Positions 49,459 through 58,079 of a stretch of DNA of 64,000 nt are shown here, piece after piece. Both the position numbers and the translations under genes were made by a program. The notes beneath the pieces are model-generated. The model was not told where the DNA came from. It saw nothing but the letters and a program-made list of their open reading frames with translations, and did no database searches. Source of the stretch: Luteimonas_C sp035250245 (GTDB lineage Bacteria; Pseudomonadota; Gammaproteobacteria; Xanthomonadales; Xanthomonadaceae); contig DATFFH010000031.1 in the NCBI GenBank assembly GCA_035250245.1, positions 1-64,000 of the forward strand, read 5' to 3'. Positions within the stretch are counted from its first letter, which is position 1. Each line of letters starts with the position of its first letter.

Positions 49459-51027
49459 ATGAAAACGCATCATTTGCGGTTTGCAGCGGTGTGGTTGGTG
49501 CCTTTGGCGGTGTTCGGCTGCAGCAGTGATTCCCCTCCACGCGCGGACGCCACGCCGGAACTGCCGGCATCCGCAACCGCAACGGCCGAAACTGCGATGG
49601 AGCGCACGGAATCGAGTGCGGCATTGCTGCCCCCCGCCACGGGTTGCGCGCCCGGCGCGCGTTGCCTGTCCGTCACCAGCAGCGGGCGGCCCAGCGCCAC
49701 AGGCAATTACGTCGCGCAATGCCGCGGCAAGTTCGCCGACTTCATCGTGCCCAAGGACACGATCCCGTCCTCTTACGACGGCCCCTGGTTCCAGCCGCCG
49801 CTGCTGGAACAAGCCGCCACGGGCGTGCCGAGTGGATCGCGTCCTTGGCAGGCGTTCGACCCGCGCAAACCCGAGCAGAAGCTGAAATACGCGCTGGCGC
49901 TGCGCAATTACGCGTTTTCCAGCAAGATCGCCAAAAGCCTGACGCCGCAACTTACCACCGATTCGAATTACCGCGATCCGGCTGGCGGCAGCGTGCCGGC
50001 CGCGCAGCGCAACCAGGCTTGGTATCCCGCGCCGCGTATGTTCTACGGTCCGACCAATTCGCCGGGCACGCGCGAGGCGGCTCACGGCATGACGCTCGAA
50101 CGCACCGTGCGCGTCGGCGAACTAGGCGGCAACACGGCCGCGTTCCAGAATTATGCGGTCGCTTATTACGACGCTCGCGGCGGCCGCGTGTTCCAGCAGT
50201 TATGGAAGACCGGCACGCCCGGCATCGACGAGCCGCGGCTCGACAAGATGCGCTTCACCGAGGGCAGCTTCGTATTCAAGCTGCTGTACAGCGCGGCCAA
50301 GCCTTCCGATTTCCCGCAGGATCTGCTGGCCGGTTCGTTGAAGCTGGACATCCTGCCGAATCCGGACGGACCGAAAGTGTCCGTGCGGCTGATGCAGATC
50401 GACATCGCGGTGAAGGACAAGCGCGCAGGCGCCACCGGTTGGTATTTCGCCACCTATGCCTACGACGCGTCGGCTTCGGGCAATTCGCCGTGGCGAAAGA
50501 TGAAGCCGGTCGGTTTGATGTGGGGCAACGATCCGAACGGCACGCCGATCGAGCAATCGTGGATCAATTCCGCCGCGCCCGCGTACGCGTTGGCGCATTT
50601 GGGCGTGGACGGCCGTTTGAACGGGCCGGTCGACAATCCCGCTTCGGCGTGCATGAGCTGCCACAGCACGGCGCAAGCGCCGTCGGTCGCGCCGATGCTG
50701 CCCACCGGTGCCTGCAACCAACCGCCGTTCCGCGACAAGTGGTTCCGTAATCTGAAGGGCACGACCGCATTCGGGCGATTCCAGCCTACGGGACAGACCT
50801 GCAATACCGCATCGCCGGGCATGACGCTCACCGCCGCGGACTATTCGCTGCAACTGTCGGCGACGGTGGCGCGAGCACTGCCGACTTCGACCGGCGGGCA
50901 GACGTTCAATCCCTGCACTTGGGACGAGAACCATCCGCCGACAGCGTTGGTGGCTGCGCCGCGCACCTCGGAGTTGAGCGCGGGCGATGTGGAGCAGTTC
51001 GAGGTGACGCGGGATCCGGGGCAGTGA
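49459..51027 (+). CDS. lipoprotein with one CxxCH heme-binding motif
   Basis: A 522-aa lipoprotein (VFGC, Cys21) with a Ser/Ala/Thr-rich stalk. Most of the protein is unassigned; a single CMSCH (398-402) in SACMSCHSTAQ suggests one covalent c-type heme attached outside the cytoplasm. Two Cys near 63-69 and one at 88 could form a disulfide cluster. Possibly a di-domain cytochrome-like oxidoreductase; no family recognised. GAGGAAGG precedes the ATG; the stop abuts the arsH stop. Confidence 0.72.
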   Translation: MKTHHLRFAAVWLVPLAVFGCSSDSPPRADATPELPASATATAETAMERTESSAALLPPATGCAPGARCLSVTSSGRPSATGNYVAQCRGKFADFIVPKDTIPSSYDGPWFQPPLLEQAATGVPSGSRPWQAFDPRKPEQKLKYALALRNYAFSSKIAKSLTPQLTTDSNYRDPAGGSVPAAQRNQAWYPAPRMFYGPTNSPGTREAAHGMTLERTVRVGELGGNTAAFQNYAVAYYDARGGRVFQQLWKTGTPGIDEPRLDKMRFTEGSFVFKLLYSAAKPSDFPQDLLAGSLKLDILPNPDGPKVSVRLMQIDIAVKDKRAGATGWYFATYAYDASASGNSPWRKMKPVGLMWGNDPNGTPIEQSWINSAAPAYALAHLGVDGRLNGPVDNPASACMSCHSTAQAPSVAPMLPTGACNQPPFRDKWFRNLKGTTAFGRFQPTGQTCNTASPGMTLTAADYSLQLSATVARALPTSTGGQTFNPCTWDENHPPTALVAAPRTSELSAGDVEQFEVTRDPGQ

Positions 51028-51711
51028 TCAGCCGAGTTCCGCAGCCTTGCGCTCGCTGTAGCGGTCGACGAGATAGGGTGCGACGTCGCGGGTCAGCAGG
51101 GTGAATTTCATCAGCTCTTCGATCACGTCCACGACCCGGTCGTAGTAGGCCGAAGGCTTCATGCGGCCGGCGTCGTCGAACTCGAGGTAGGCCTTGGCCA
51201 CGGACGATTGGTTCGGGATGGTGAGCATCCGCATCCAACGGCCCAGCACGCGCAACTGGTTCACGGCATTGAACGATTGCGAGCCGCCCGAGACCTGCAT
51301 CACCGCCAACGTCTTGCCTTGGGTGGGCCGGATCGCGCCCTGGCTGAGCGGGATCCAGTCGATCTGCGCTTTCATGATGCCGGTCATCGCGCCGTGCCGT
51401 TCCGGCGAGCACCACACCATGCCTTCGGCCCAGCGCGCCAGTTCGCGCAGCTCGCGCACTTTGGGATGGGTGTCCGGCGCATCGTCGGGCAAGGGTAGTC
51501 CGGACGGGTCGTACAACCGCGTCTCTCCGCCCATAGCCGCCAGCAGACGCGCGGCTTCCATCGCCAGCAGCTTGCTGTAGGAGCGTTTGCGAAGCGAACC
51601 GTACAGCAACAGGAAGCGCGGCTTATGCCTGGCCGCGCCTATGCCCTGCAAGCGTTCGAGCGAAGGCGATTCGAACGGCGTGCCTTCCAGGTTCGGCAGG
51701 GCGTCGAACAC
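51028..51711 (-). CDS. arsH: arsenical resistance flavoprotein ArsH
   Basis: A 227-aa NADPH:FMN oxidoreductase of the ArsH group, which oxidises methylated arsenite. FMN loop LLYGSLRKRSYSKLL; ArsH markers RLYDPSGLPLPDD, WCSPERHGAMTGIMKAQIDWIPL and QVSGGSQSFNAVNQLR. The start is GTG at 51711, one base after the arsC stop. Last gene of the ars operon. Confidence 0.95.
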   Translation of the reverse strand: MFDALPNLEGTPFESPSLERLQGIGAARHKPRFLLLYGSLRKRSYSKLLAMEAARLLAAMGGETRLYDPSGLPLPDDAPDTHPKVRELRELARWAEGMVWCSPERHGAMTGIMKAQIDWIPLSQGAIRPTQGKTLAVMQVSGGSQSFNAVNQLRVLGRWMRMLTIPNQSSVAKAYLEFDDAGRMKPSAYYDRVVDVIEELMKFTLLTRDVAPYLVDRYSERKAAELG

Positions 51712-51712
51712 G

Positions 51713-52153
51713 TCAGACGACCCGACGTCCGCTTTCGTCGATCACCACTTCGCCGTCTTCCTTCACGAACGGCCCGAGCTGCGGCGAGGGAAGCAGGTCC
51801 AGCACCGCTTCCGAGGGGCGGCACAGTTTCGTACCCAACGGCGTGGCGACGATCGGGCGCTGGATCAGGATCGGGTGCGCGAGCATCGCGTCGATCAGGG
51901 CTTCGTCGGACAGCGAAGGATCGTCCAACCCCAGTTCCGCGTAAGGCGTGCCTTTCTCGCGTAGGACATCGCGCGCCCGAATGCCCATCGCACCGATCAG
52001 CGCCTTCAGCGTGGCGCGATCCGGCGGCGTCTTCAGGTATTCGATGACCTGAGGCTCGACACCGCTGTTGCGGATCAGCGCGAGCGTGTTGCGTGACGTG
52101 CCGCAAGCCGGGTTGTGGTAGATGACGAATTGCGGATCGTAAGTCGTGTTCAT
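51713..52153 (-). CDS. arsC: arsenate reductase, glutaredoxin-dependent type
   Basis: A 146-aa ArsC of the E. coli plasmid type: IYHNPACGTSRNTL with active Cys17, VIEYLKTPP, and the arginines in HPILIQRPIVATPLGTKLCRP. Reduces arsenate to arsenite with glutathione and glutaredoxin. Its ATG overlaps the aqpS stop by 4 bp. The operon thus has two unrelated arsenate reductases. Confidence 0.95.
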   Translation of the reverse strand: MNTTYDPQFVIYHNPACGTSRNTLALIRNSGVEPQVIEYLKTPPDRATLKALIGAMGIRARDVLREKGTPYAELGLDDPSLSDEALIDAMLAHPILIQRPIVATPLGTKLCRPSEAVLDLLPSPQLGPFVKEDGEVVIDESGRRVV

Positions 52154-52824
52154 GCGGTTTCTGTCATGTTTTCAGAAGTGGTTTCGCCGAGCAGGGCATG
52201 CAGGCCCAAGCCGATGCCGGCGCCGATCAGTTGCGCCAACATGAAAGCAGGCACGCTGACCGGCGCGATGCCGGCGAAGCTGTCGCTGAACATGCGGCCG
52301 AAGGCTGCGGCCGGATTGGCGAAAGAGGTCGATGCGGTGAACCAGTACGCGGCGCCGATGTAGGCGGCGACCATCGCCGCGACGCGCGGTGCCGGCGCGC
52401 GTAGCACCACCAGCAACAGGCCCGCCGTGGCCACCGCTTCGGCGATCCACTGGCCCGGACCGCTGCGCAGTTTGGCCGACCACTGCAGGATCGGCAGATC
52501 GAACATCGCATGCGCGAGCCAGGCGCCGCAGGCCGCGCCGATCAGCTGCGCGGCGACGTAGGCGGGCAGCGCCGGCCAAGGCAATTGTCCGCGCAGCGCC
52601 ATCGCCGCGCTGACGGCGGGATTCATATGCGCGCCGCTGATGGGACCGAACACCTCGATCAGCACGTACAGCGCGCCGACGGTGGCGAGCGTATTGGCCA
52701 GCAGAGCGATGCCGGCGTTGCCGCCCGACAAGCGCTCGGCCATGATCCCGGAGCCAATCACCGCCGTCAGCAGCAAGGCTGTAGCGACGAACTCCGCTAG
52801 CCACCGGCGCGCGCGCATCGTCAT
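52150..52824 (-). CDS. MIP-family channel, probable arsenite channel AqpS
   Basis: A 224-aa aquaporin-like channel with six helices and both half-helix motifs: HMNPAVSAAMAL and FANPAAAFGRMF (NPA). Position in the ars operon and absence of ArsB or Acr3 indicate an AqpS-like role, letting arsenite made by the reductases leave by diffusion, as in Sinorhizobium meliloti. Starts at 52824 or 52818 are both possible; 52824 overlaps the upstream stop as ATGA. Confidence 0.88.
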   Translation of the reverse strand: MTMRARRWLAEFVATALLLTAVIGSGIMAERLSGGNAGIALLANTLATVGALYVLIEVFGPISGAHMNPAVSAAMALRGQLPWPALPAYVAAQLIGAACGAWLAHAMFDLPILQWSAKLRSGPGQWIAEAVATAGLLLVVLRAPAPRVAAMVAAYIGAAYWFTASTSFANPAAAFGRMFSDSFAGIAPVSVPAFMLAQLIGAGIGLGLHALLGETTSENMTETA

Positions 52825-53321
52825 TCTTTGCCGACTTGGCCGATCGCCTGCAGCTTGGCTTGCGCGGCCAGCCGATCCAGTTTCTCCAGCGGCAGCGCCA
52901 GCAGCAGTTCGATGCGCTTGCGCAAAGTGGCGAACGCGCCGACGAAGGCGCGCCTGCGCGCGTCGTCGTCTTTCTCCGCGACGGGGTCGGGCACGCCCCA
53001 ATGCGCCAGCGTGGGCTGTCCGAGCCACACCGGACAGGTTTCTCCGGCGGCGTTGTCGCAGACCGTAATCACCAGGTCCATTTCCGGCGCATCGGCGCCG
53101 GCGAATTCGTCCCAGCTCTTGCTGCGCAGGCGTTCGGCGGCGTAGCCCAGCGATTGCGCCAATTCGGCGGCGATCGGCTGTACCTGTCCGCTGGGATGGC
53201 TGCCGGCGCTGAACGCACGGAAGCGGTCCGCACCGAGAGTGTTGAGCAAAGCCTCGGCCATGATGCTGCGCGCCGAATTGCCGGTGCAGAGGAACAGCAC
53301 GTTGTAGATGCGGTTTTCCAT
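52821..53321 (-). CDS. arsC: arsenate reductase, low-molecular-weight phosphatase type
   Basis: A 166-aa protein with the P-loop LFLCTGNSARS (active Cys12) of low-molecular-weight phosphatases, and the resolving region VITVCDNAAGETCP with two further Cys, as in thioredoxin-linked ArsC (S. aureus pI258 type). Later HWGVPDPVAEKDDD gives the general acid Asp. First enzyme gene after arsR; overlaps aqpS by 4 bp. Confidence 0.93.
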   Translation of the reverse strand: MENRIYNVLFLCTGNSARSIMAEALLNTLGADRFRAFSAGSHPSGQVQPIAAELAQSLGYAAERLRSKSWDEFAGADAPEMDLVITVCDNAAGETCPVWLGQPTLAHWGVPDPVAEKDDDARRRAFVGAFATLRKRIELLLALPLEKLDRLAAQAKLQAIGQVGKE

Positions 53322-53354
53322 GGGTTCGGTTCCGATTCGGTCGGGAACGGATGC

Positions 53355-53699
53355 TTAGCGCGGTTTTGTTGCAGCGGTGTTTGCGCGGCCGGATTTGCGA
53401 TTCGGCGCGCAGGACTTGCCGCCGCAGCAGTTGTCGGTCAGATAGCCGATCAGCGCATTCATCCGTTCGTATTCCGCGCGAACGCGGATCACCCGGCCTT
53501 CGCGGGTGTCGGTCACGAGGCCCGCGCCGCGCATGACATTCAGGTGGGCGGTGAGCGTGGCCGCGGGCAGATCCACGCGATCGCGCAGCTCGCCGACGGA
53601 CAATCCCTCCGGGCCGGCCACTACCAAGGCACGGAATGCCGCCAAGCGATGCGGTTGTCCCAGGGCGCGCAGGGCGGCGAGAGCTTGCGGTGTTTTCAT
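53355..53699 (-). CDS. arsR: ArsR-family arsenic-responsive repressor
   Basis: A 114-aa winged-helix repressor: LRDRVDLPAATLTAHLNVMRGAGLV is the recognition region. Instead of the classic ELCVCDL site it has a C-terminal cluster NCCGGKSC (C91, C92, C97), as in ArsR proteins that bind arsenite near the C-terminus. A perfect palindrome lies 6 bp before the start. First gene of the five-gene ars operon. Confidence 0.93.
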   Translation of the reverse strand: MKTPQALAALRALGQPHRLAAFRALVVAGPEGLSVGELRDRVDLPAATLTAHLNVMRGAGLVTDTREGRVIRVRAEYERMNALIGYLTDNCCGGKSCAPNRKSGRANTAATKPR

Positions 53700-53705
53700 T
53701 ATTCT

Positions 53706-53721
53706 ATATTTCCGGAAATAT
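53706..53721. promoter_or_regulatory. perfect palindrome, ars operator candidate
   Basis: ATATTTCCGGAAATAT, a perfect 16-bp palindrome 6 bp from the arsR start, followed by one more half copy (GGAAATATA). Strongly AT-rich in a GC-rich setting. Expected binding site of ArsR. Confidence 0.75.
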
Positions 53722-53774
53722 GGAAATATATCAAGTGGGCCTAGCCAGGCTCGTCAAAACGAGAAGGGCACCGA

Positions 53775-54002
53775 TCAGCGGCCGGCGATCACGTCGATCG
53801 CGATATCGCCCACGGTCACGCGCTGCCCGGCCCTGATCTTGCAGGTCTTGCGCAGTTCGACCGCGCCGTCCACCGATACCGCGCCGCTGGCGACGAGGGC
53901 TTTGCCGGCGCCGCCGCTATCGCATACGCCGACCAGTTTCAGCAATTGATTGAGTTCAACGAACTCTCGGTCCAAGACGAAATCGATCTGCGGCATCGGC
54001 AT
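53775..54002 (-). CDS. S4-domain RNA-binding protein (YbcJ-like)
   Basis: A 75-aa protein consisting of little more than an S4 domain: FVELNQLLKLVGVCDSGGAGKALVASGAVSVDGAVELRKTCKIRAGQRVTVG. Homologues such as E. coli YbcJ bind RNA, possibly rRNA or tRNA. Start 54002 or 53996. The much longer open frame upstream is shadow sequence. Transcribed away from the DUF4019 gene. Confidence 0.88.
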   Translation of the reverse strand: MPMPQIDFVLDREFVELNQLLKLVGVCDSGGAGKALVASGAVSVDGAVELRKTCKIRAGQRVTVGDIAIDVIAGR

Positions 54003-54129
54003 CCCCGGGTCTTGCGCGCAGGGTCGCAGCCGCGAGGCGGGGGCGCAAGGCTGGCTATTGCGGGTGTCGGCCCTGTTTTTTGTCGTAGACTCCCGCTTCC
54101 CGCGCATATCCAGCCGAAGGTATACAAAG

Positions 54130-54675
54130 ATGAACAACCGCAGCCTGTTCCTGTCTGCCGCCCTGCTGGCTTGCGCCAGCGCTTCCGTCATGGCCCAGCA
54201 ATCGCAGCCGGCCCGTGCGCCTGCCCAGCAGACGGCGCGACCGGCCGCGCAAACCCAGCCCGCGCGACCCGCCGCGCAGCAGCCGCAGCTGACGCCGGAA
54301 CAGCGCGCCGCGCTGGCCAAACAGGACGCCGACATGACGCGCGGCGCGCAGCAGGTGATCGCCCTGGTCGACGCCAACCGCATCGGCGAGGTGTGGGACG
54401 GCGCATCGCCGACCATGAAGCGTTTGGTTTCGAAAGACGAATTCGTGAAGCAGGTCACGATCGATCGCAACCGTCTCGGCGCACCGGCCGGGCGCGGTCA
54501 AGCGGGCGTGAGCCGCTCCCAGTTCGCGGCGGGCGGCCAGGTGCCGGCCGGCCTGTACATCAACGTCAGCTTCCCGACCAAGTTCGCGAAGGCGCCGCAG
54601 CAGGTGCGCGAGTTGGTGTCGTTCCATCTGGACGACGACAAGACCTGGCGCGTGTCGGGCTACAGCCTGCGCTGA
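54130..54675 (+). CDS. exported DUF4019-type protein
   Basis: A 181-aa protein with signal peptide (MNNRSLFLSAALLACASASVMAQ), a Gln/Ala/Pro-rich linker (24-55) and a DUF4019-like domain: VIALVDANRIGEVWDGASPTMKRLVSKDEFVKQV and ending FHLDDDKTWRVSGYSLR. Function unknown. GAAGG lies before the ATG and a strong terminator follows. Confidence 0.82.
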   Translation: MNNRSLFLSAALLACASASVMAQQSQPARAPAQQTARPAAQTQPARPAAQQPQLTPEQRAALAKQDADMTRGAQQVIALVDANRIGEVWDGASPTMKRLVSKDEFVKQVTIDRNRLGAPAGRGQAGVSRSQFAAGGQVPAGLYINVSFPTKFAKAPQQVRELVSFHLDDDKTWRVSGYSLR

Positions 54676-54696
54676 TTGCGGTCGCGTTCGGAATCG

Positions 54697-54727
54697 AAAC
54701 GGAGTCGGCATTGCCGACTCCGTTTTT
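54697..54727 (+). terminator. intrinsic terminator
   Basis: CGGAGTCGGC-att-GCCGACTCCG followed by TTTTT, 22 bp after the DUF4019 gene stop. Confidence 0.9.
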
Positions 54728-54745
54728 ATTGCCGGTTTTGTTTTT

Positions 54746-54828
54746 GTAGAGTCGAGCCTGCTCGACTGCTTTGGCGCTTGTTTCGTTTCGAGCGAAGATC
54801 AAGGGCAGTCGAGCAGGCTCGACTCTAC
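54746..54828. repeat. GTAG-REP inverted pair, family A
   Basis: GTAGAGTCGAGCCTGCTCGA and its inverted copy, placed just after an intrinsic terminator, so termination is not its only use here. Confidence 0.9.
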
Positions 54829-54840
54829 GAAAGCGGGAAC

Positions 54841-55509
54841 TTACTCCCGCTCGAACTGCAGGATCTCGTCGAGATTCCGTTGCGCCTTGCGGATGCTTTC
54901 GCCTGCGGCGCTTTCTCCGCAATTCTTGAGTGCGGGCAAGCGCCCGGTGCGCAGCGCCCAGCGGCGCAGACCCCAAAGGGCGACCCACGTCAGCGCTAAA
55001 CCGGCGAAGCCGCAGACCAGCGCTGTCGTTATCGCCGTCGGCACGACGGCATACAGGTTCACGCCGAGCAGACCGAAGATCGCCATCGCCAAGGGAACCG
55101 GAAAGAACCACCAGCTCATGCCCAGCGACAGGCCGCTGACGACATAGAACCGGCGCAGTTTCGCCAGCCGCTTCTGGATTTGCAGGACCGGCAGGGAATC
55201 GTCGACGCGGCTGAGCAAGCCCATGGTGATGCCGCCGGAAGCGACGGACAGCACGCCGTACAGATGCACGGCGAGGCCGGACAGCAGCAGGGGCAGGGCA
55301 TCGCGGTTCTCCGTCCAGACCGCTACGCCCAGCAGGATGAAGGGAATGCCGAACAGGATCTGCGCGAACTGGCCCCAGAACAGCGGACGCAGGCTGGCGC
55401 GCACTTTTTGCCGTTTGTTGTCCTTCAGCAGCTGCAGGTGGATCGCGTTGTGCTGCTCCAGGCGCCGGTCGAGCGCCTGCCATGCGGATTTGAGTTCGTC
55501 GAGTTCCAT
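54841..55509 (-). CDS. membrane protein downstream of ECF sigma factor
   Basis: A 222-aa protein with a cytoplasmic N-terminus (MELDELKSAWQALDRRLEQHNAIHLQLLKDNK) and four hydrophobic helices between about 45 and 185. Such an N-terminal helix with WQALD is common in membrane proteins cotranscribed with sigma factors, so it may be a regulatory partner; it has no zinc anti-sigma motif. It follows the sigma gene by 21 bp. Confidence 0.75.
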   Translation of the reverse strand: MELDELKSAWQALDRRLEQHNAIHLQLLKDNKRQKVRASLRPLFWGQFAQILFGIPFILLGVAVWTENRDALPLLLSGLAVHLYGVLSVASGGITMGLLSRVDDSLPVLQIQKRLAKLRRFYVVSGLSLGMSWWFFPVPLAMAIFGLLGVNLYAVVPTAITTALVCGFAGLALTWVALWGLRRWALRTGRLPALKNCGESAAGESIRKAQRNLDEILQFERE

Positions 55510-55530
55510 GGCGGTTCCGTGTGCGTTCGG

Positions 55531-56040
55531 TCAGATCTCGTTGCGGATGCGTTGTTTCATCCGCCCGAGCTTGGTGGTGACGTTGCTTTCGCTGATGCCG
55601 AGCACTTCGGCGATCTCGCGGCCGCTGCGGTCTTCCAGATAGAGCAGCATCAACGCGCGGTCGAGCGGCGGCAGTTGCGCGATGAAGCGGCGCAAGGCGC
55701 GGATCTGCTGCTCTTTTTCGTGGTCGACGCCGTCGCCGGCCAGATCGTGCAGTTCATCGTCCAGCGGCACCGACTGCCGTTCGCGGCGGCCGTCGCCGCG
55801 GACGAAGGAGATCGCCACGTTCAAGGCGATGCGGTACATCCAGGTCGAAAACGTCCGCTCCGGGTCGTAGCGCGGATAGGCGCGCCACAGTTGCGCGGCG
55901 ATTTCCTGGGCCAGATCGGCGCGGTCGTCGGCGTCGTAGGCGTAGGTACGCGCCACCTTGAGCACGATGCCCCGGTGCTGTTCGAGCAGAACGCCGAAGC
56001 TTTCCTTCGTATCCGCTGGCATGGTGGTGGCCTGTTCCAT
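55531..56040 (-). CDS. ECF sigma factor
   Basis: A 169-aa sigma-70 family protein. Region 2: RADLAQEIAAQLWRAYPRYDPERTFSTWMYRIALNVA; region 4: AQLPPLDRALMLLYLEDRSGREIAEVLGISESNVTTKLGRMKQRI. Target promoters unknown. Cotranscribed with the 222-aa membrane protein and divergent from the DUF3649/PepSY/DUF3325 operon. Confidence 0.93.
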   Translation of the reverse strand: MEQATTMPADTKESFGVLLEQHRGIVLKVARTYAYDADDRADLAQEIAAQLWRAYPRYDPERTFSTWMYRIALNVAISFVRGDGRRERQSVPLDDELHDLAGDGVDHEKEQQIRALRRFIAQLPPLDRALMLLYLEDRSGREIAEVLGISESNVTTKLGRMKQRIRNEI

Positions 56041-56223
56041 CGTCCCTGCGCATTCATGAGCGATTGTGCTCGTTCGGAAGGGTGATTCGCAGGGCGGGGC
56101 GATTTGTCACGCGGCCAAGGTTTGCCAACGAGAACCGCTCTCGATAAGATTCCGCCCAGCCCGCGGTCAACGCCAGCCGACTCGCCACTCCGGTGGCCCA
56201 GCGTTCTCTCGACCCGGACTGCC

Positions 56224-56553
56224 GTGCCTGCCATTCCTCTTCCCGTTCGTCCCGCCCAGCGCAAGCGTCGCGGCGTATCTCCGTGGACCGCCACGTCCCG
56301 CACGCTGGCCGCGCTGTTCGCCGGCTATTGGGTGGCTTGGGGCAGCACCGCATTCCTGACCCTGGTTCTGCCGGTATCGCGCGCGAATCGGGTCACTACC
56401 GCCAGCCTGCTCTGTTTCGCGGTGTGGACCGCCGCGGCGATGTACGCCTTCGCGGCGCGCAGTGCGTGGCGTGCCTGGTGGCGGCTACTGCTGACGGGCG
56501 CAGCGCTGTACGTGCCGGCGCTGATCTTTTCCGCCGAGGCGATGCGGCCGTGA
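56224..56553 (+). CDS. DUF3649 membrane protein
   Basis: A 109-aa protein with three hydrophobic helices: TLAALFAGYWVAWGSTAFLTLVLP, TTASLLCFAVWTAAAMYAFA and LLLTGAALYVPALIF. This matches DUF3649, small membrane proteins encoded before PepSY proteins in iron-uptake loci. The start is taken as GTG 56224, though the frame is open further up. Its TGA overlaps the next gene's GTG. Confidence 0.75.
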   Translation: MPAIPLPVRPAQRKRRGVSPWTATSRTLAALFAGYWVAWGSTAFLTLVLPVSRANRVTTASLLCFAVWTAAAMYAFAARSAWRAWWRLLLTGAALYVPALIFSAEAMRP

Positions 56554-58079
56554 AGAACAGCTTCTCGCAAAGCATGGCGTGGCTGCACACCTGGGCTGGA
56601 TTGATCGTCGGCTGGCTGCTGTTCGTGATCTTCGTCGGCGGCACCATCGCCTGTTTCGACACCGAGCTCGATCGCTGGATGCGTCCAGGCATGGCCGCGC
56701 AGGCGCCGGCGCGGCCGGCGGTGGAGAAAGTGCTGGAATCGCTGCAGCAGGAACACGGCGACGCGCACGCCTGGTACGTCTATCTGCCCACGCAGCGATT
56801 TCCGGCGCTGAAAGGCGGCGCCTACCACGACGACGGACGCTACGAAGTCCACGCCTACGACGCCACCGGCACGCGCTTGCAGGACACGGCGGGCGGAGAG
56901 TTCTTCTTCACGCTCCACTACAACCTGCATGCCGGCACGATCGGCATGTATCTGGTGGGTTTGGCGGGAATGATGATGCTGGTGGCGATCGTCACCGGCG
57001 TGGTCATCCACAAACGGATCTTCAAGGATTTCTTCCTCTTCCGTTTCCGCGCCGGCGGCCAACGCGCCTGGCTCGACGGCCACAATCTGACCGGCGTGCT
57101 CGGCCTGCCGTTCCATTTGATGATCGCCTACACCGGCGTGGCGATCTTCGTCGCTTCCTACATGGCCGCGGGTCTGCAGACGGGTTACGGCGGCGACGTC
57201 GAGAAGTTCTACAAGGAAGTCGCGCCTTCGCCGCATCGCGAGGAAGTGCATCGTCCGCCGCCGGCGCGCGCGGCCTTGTGGCCGATGATCGAGGATGCGC
57301 GGCGGCGTCTGCGGGCCGAGCCGTGGCTGGTCAGCGTCGAACACCCTGCCGATGCTTCCACGATCGTCGGCGTGGGCCTGGACCACAGCCGCCACGTGGC
57401 CTGGAACTGGCGCACAGCCTATTACGACGGCGTCACCGGCGGGTCGCTGGGCGAAAGTGCGCCGCCGGGCGCGGCCTACCACACCTACAACTTCCTGGGC
57501 GGGTTGCACATGGTGCAGTTCGGCGGCATGGCGTTCCGCTGGCTGTATTTCGTGTTGGGCTTGAGCGGTTGCGTGATGCTGGCCTGCGGCATGCAAGTGT
57601 GGGTGGAGAAGCGTGCCAAGCAGGTAGCCGCGGCGGGCGCGCTGTCCGGCTACGGCTTGGTGCGCGCGCTGAACGTCGGCGTGGTCGCGGGCATGCCGTT
57701 CGCGGCGGTTTCGATGTTGTGGGCGAACCGCATGCTGCCTGCCGGCATCGCCGAACGCAGCGGTTGGGAGATCCGCGCGTTCTGCATCGCTTGGGTGCTT
57801 GCGGCGATATGGGCGATCGCACGGCTCAGGCGCGGCAAGTCGTGGCGCGATCTGTTCGCGGCGACGTCCGTATTGATGATTGGATTGCCTTTCGCATCGA
57901 TGGGCCTGGCCGGGCAGGGCGCGTTGCCGCGCACGCTGATGGACGGCGACTGGCGGATGGCGTCGGTCGATTTGACTTTGTTGGCTTTGGGCGCCGGTTT
58001 CGCGTGGCTGGCGCGGCGCGCGGCAGGCGCCGGCTCGAAAGCCGAGGTCGCGGATGTTGCGGAAGGAGAGCCGGCATGA
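56550..58079 (+). CDS. PepSY-associated membrane protein (PiuB-like)
   Basis: A 509-aa inner-membrane protein of the PepSY-TM family. It opens MAWLHTWAGLIVGWLLFVIFVGGTIACFDTELDRWM, the typical first helix and conserved HTW/G, and later has HNLTGVLGLPFHLMIAYTG, THYNLHAG-type histidines and GLHMVQFGG. Members reduce or help import iron-siderophore complexes; His residues in helices may hold heme. GTG start overlaps the upstream stop by 4 bp; the last codon overlaps the next ATG. Confidence 0.86.
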   Translation: MKNSFSQSMAWLHTWAGLIVGWLLFVIFVGGTIACFDTELDRWMRPGMAAQAPARPAVEKVLESLQQEHGDAHAWYVYLPTQRFPALKGGAYHDDGRYEVHAYDATGTRLQDTAGGEFFFTLHYNLHAGTIGMYLVGLAGMMMLVAIVTGVVIHKRIFKDFFLFRFRAGGQRAWLDGHNLTGVLGLPFHLMIAYTGVAIFVASYMAAGLQTGYGGDVEKFYKEVAPSPHREEVHRPPPARAALWPMIEDARRRLRAEPWLVSVEHPADASTIVGVGLDHSRHVAWNWRTAYYDGVTGGSLGESAPPGAAYHTYNFLGGLHMVQFGGMAFRWLYFVLGLSGCVMLACGMQVWVEKRAKQVAAAGALSGYGLVRALNVGVVAGMPFAAVSMLWANRMLPAGIAERSGWEIRAFCIAWVLAAIWAIARLRRGKSWRDLFAATSVLMIGLPFASMGLAGQGALPRTLMDGDWRMASVDLTLLALGAGFAWLARRAAGAGSKAEVADVAEGEPA

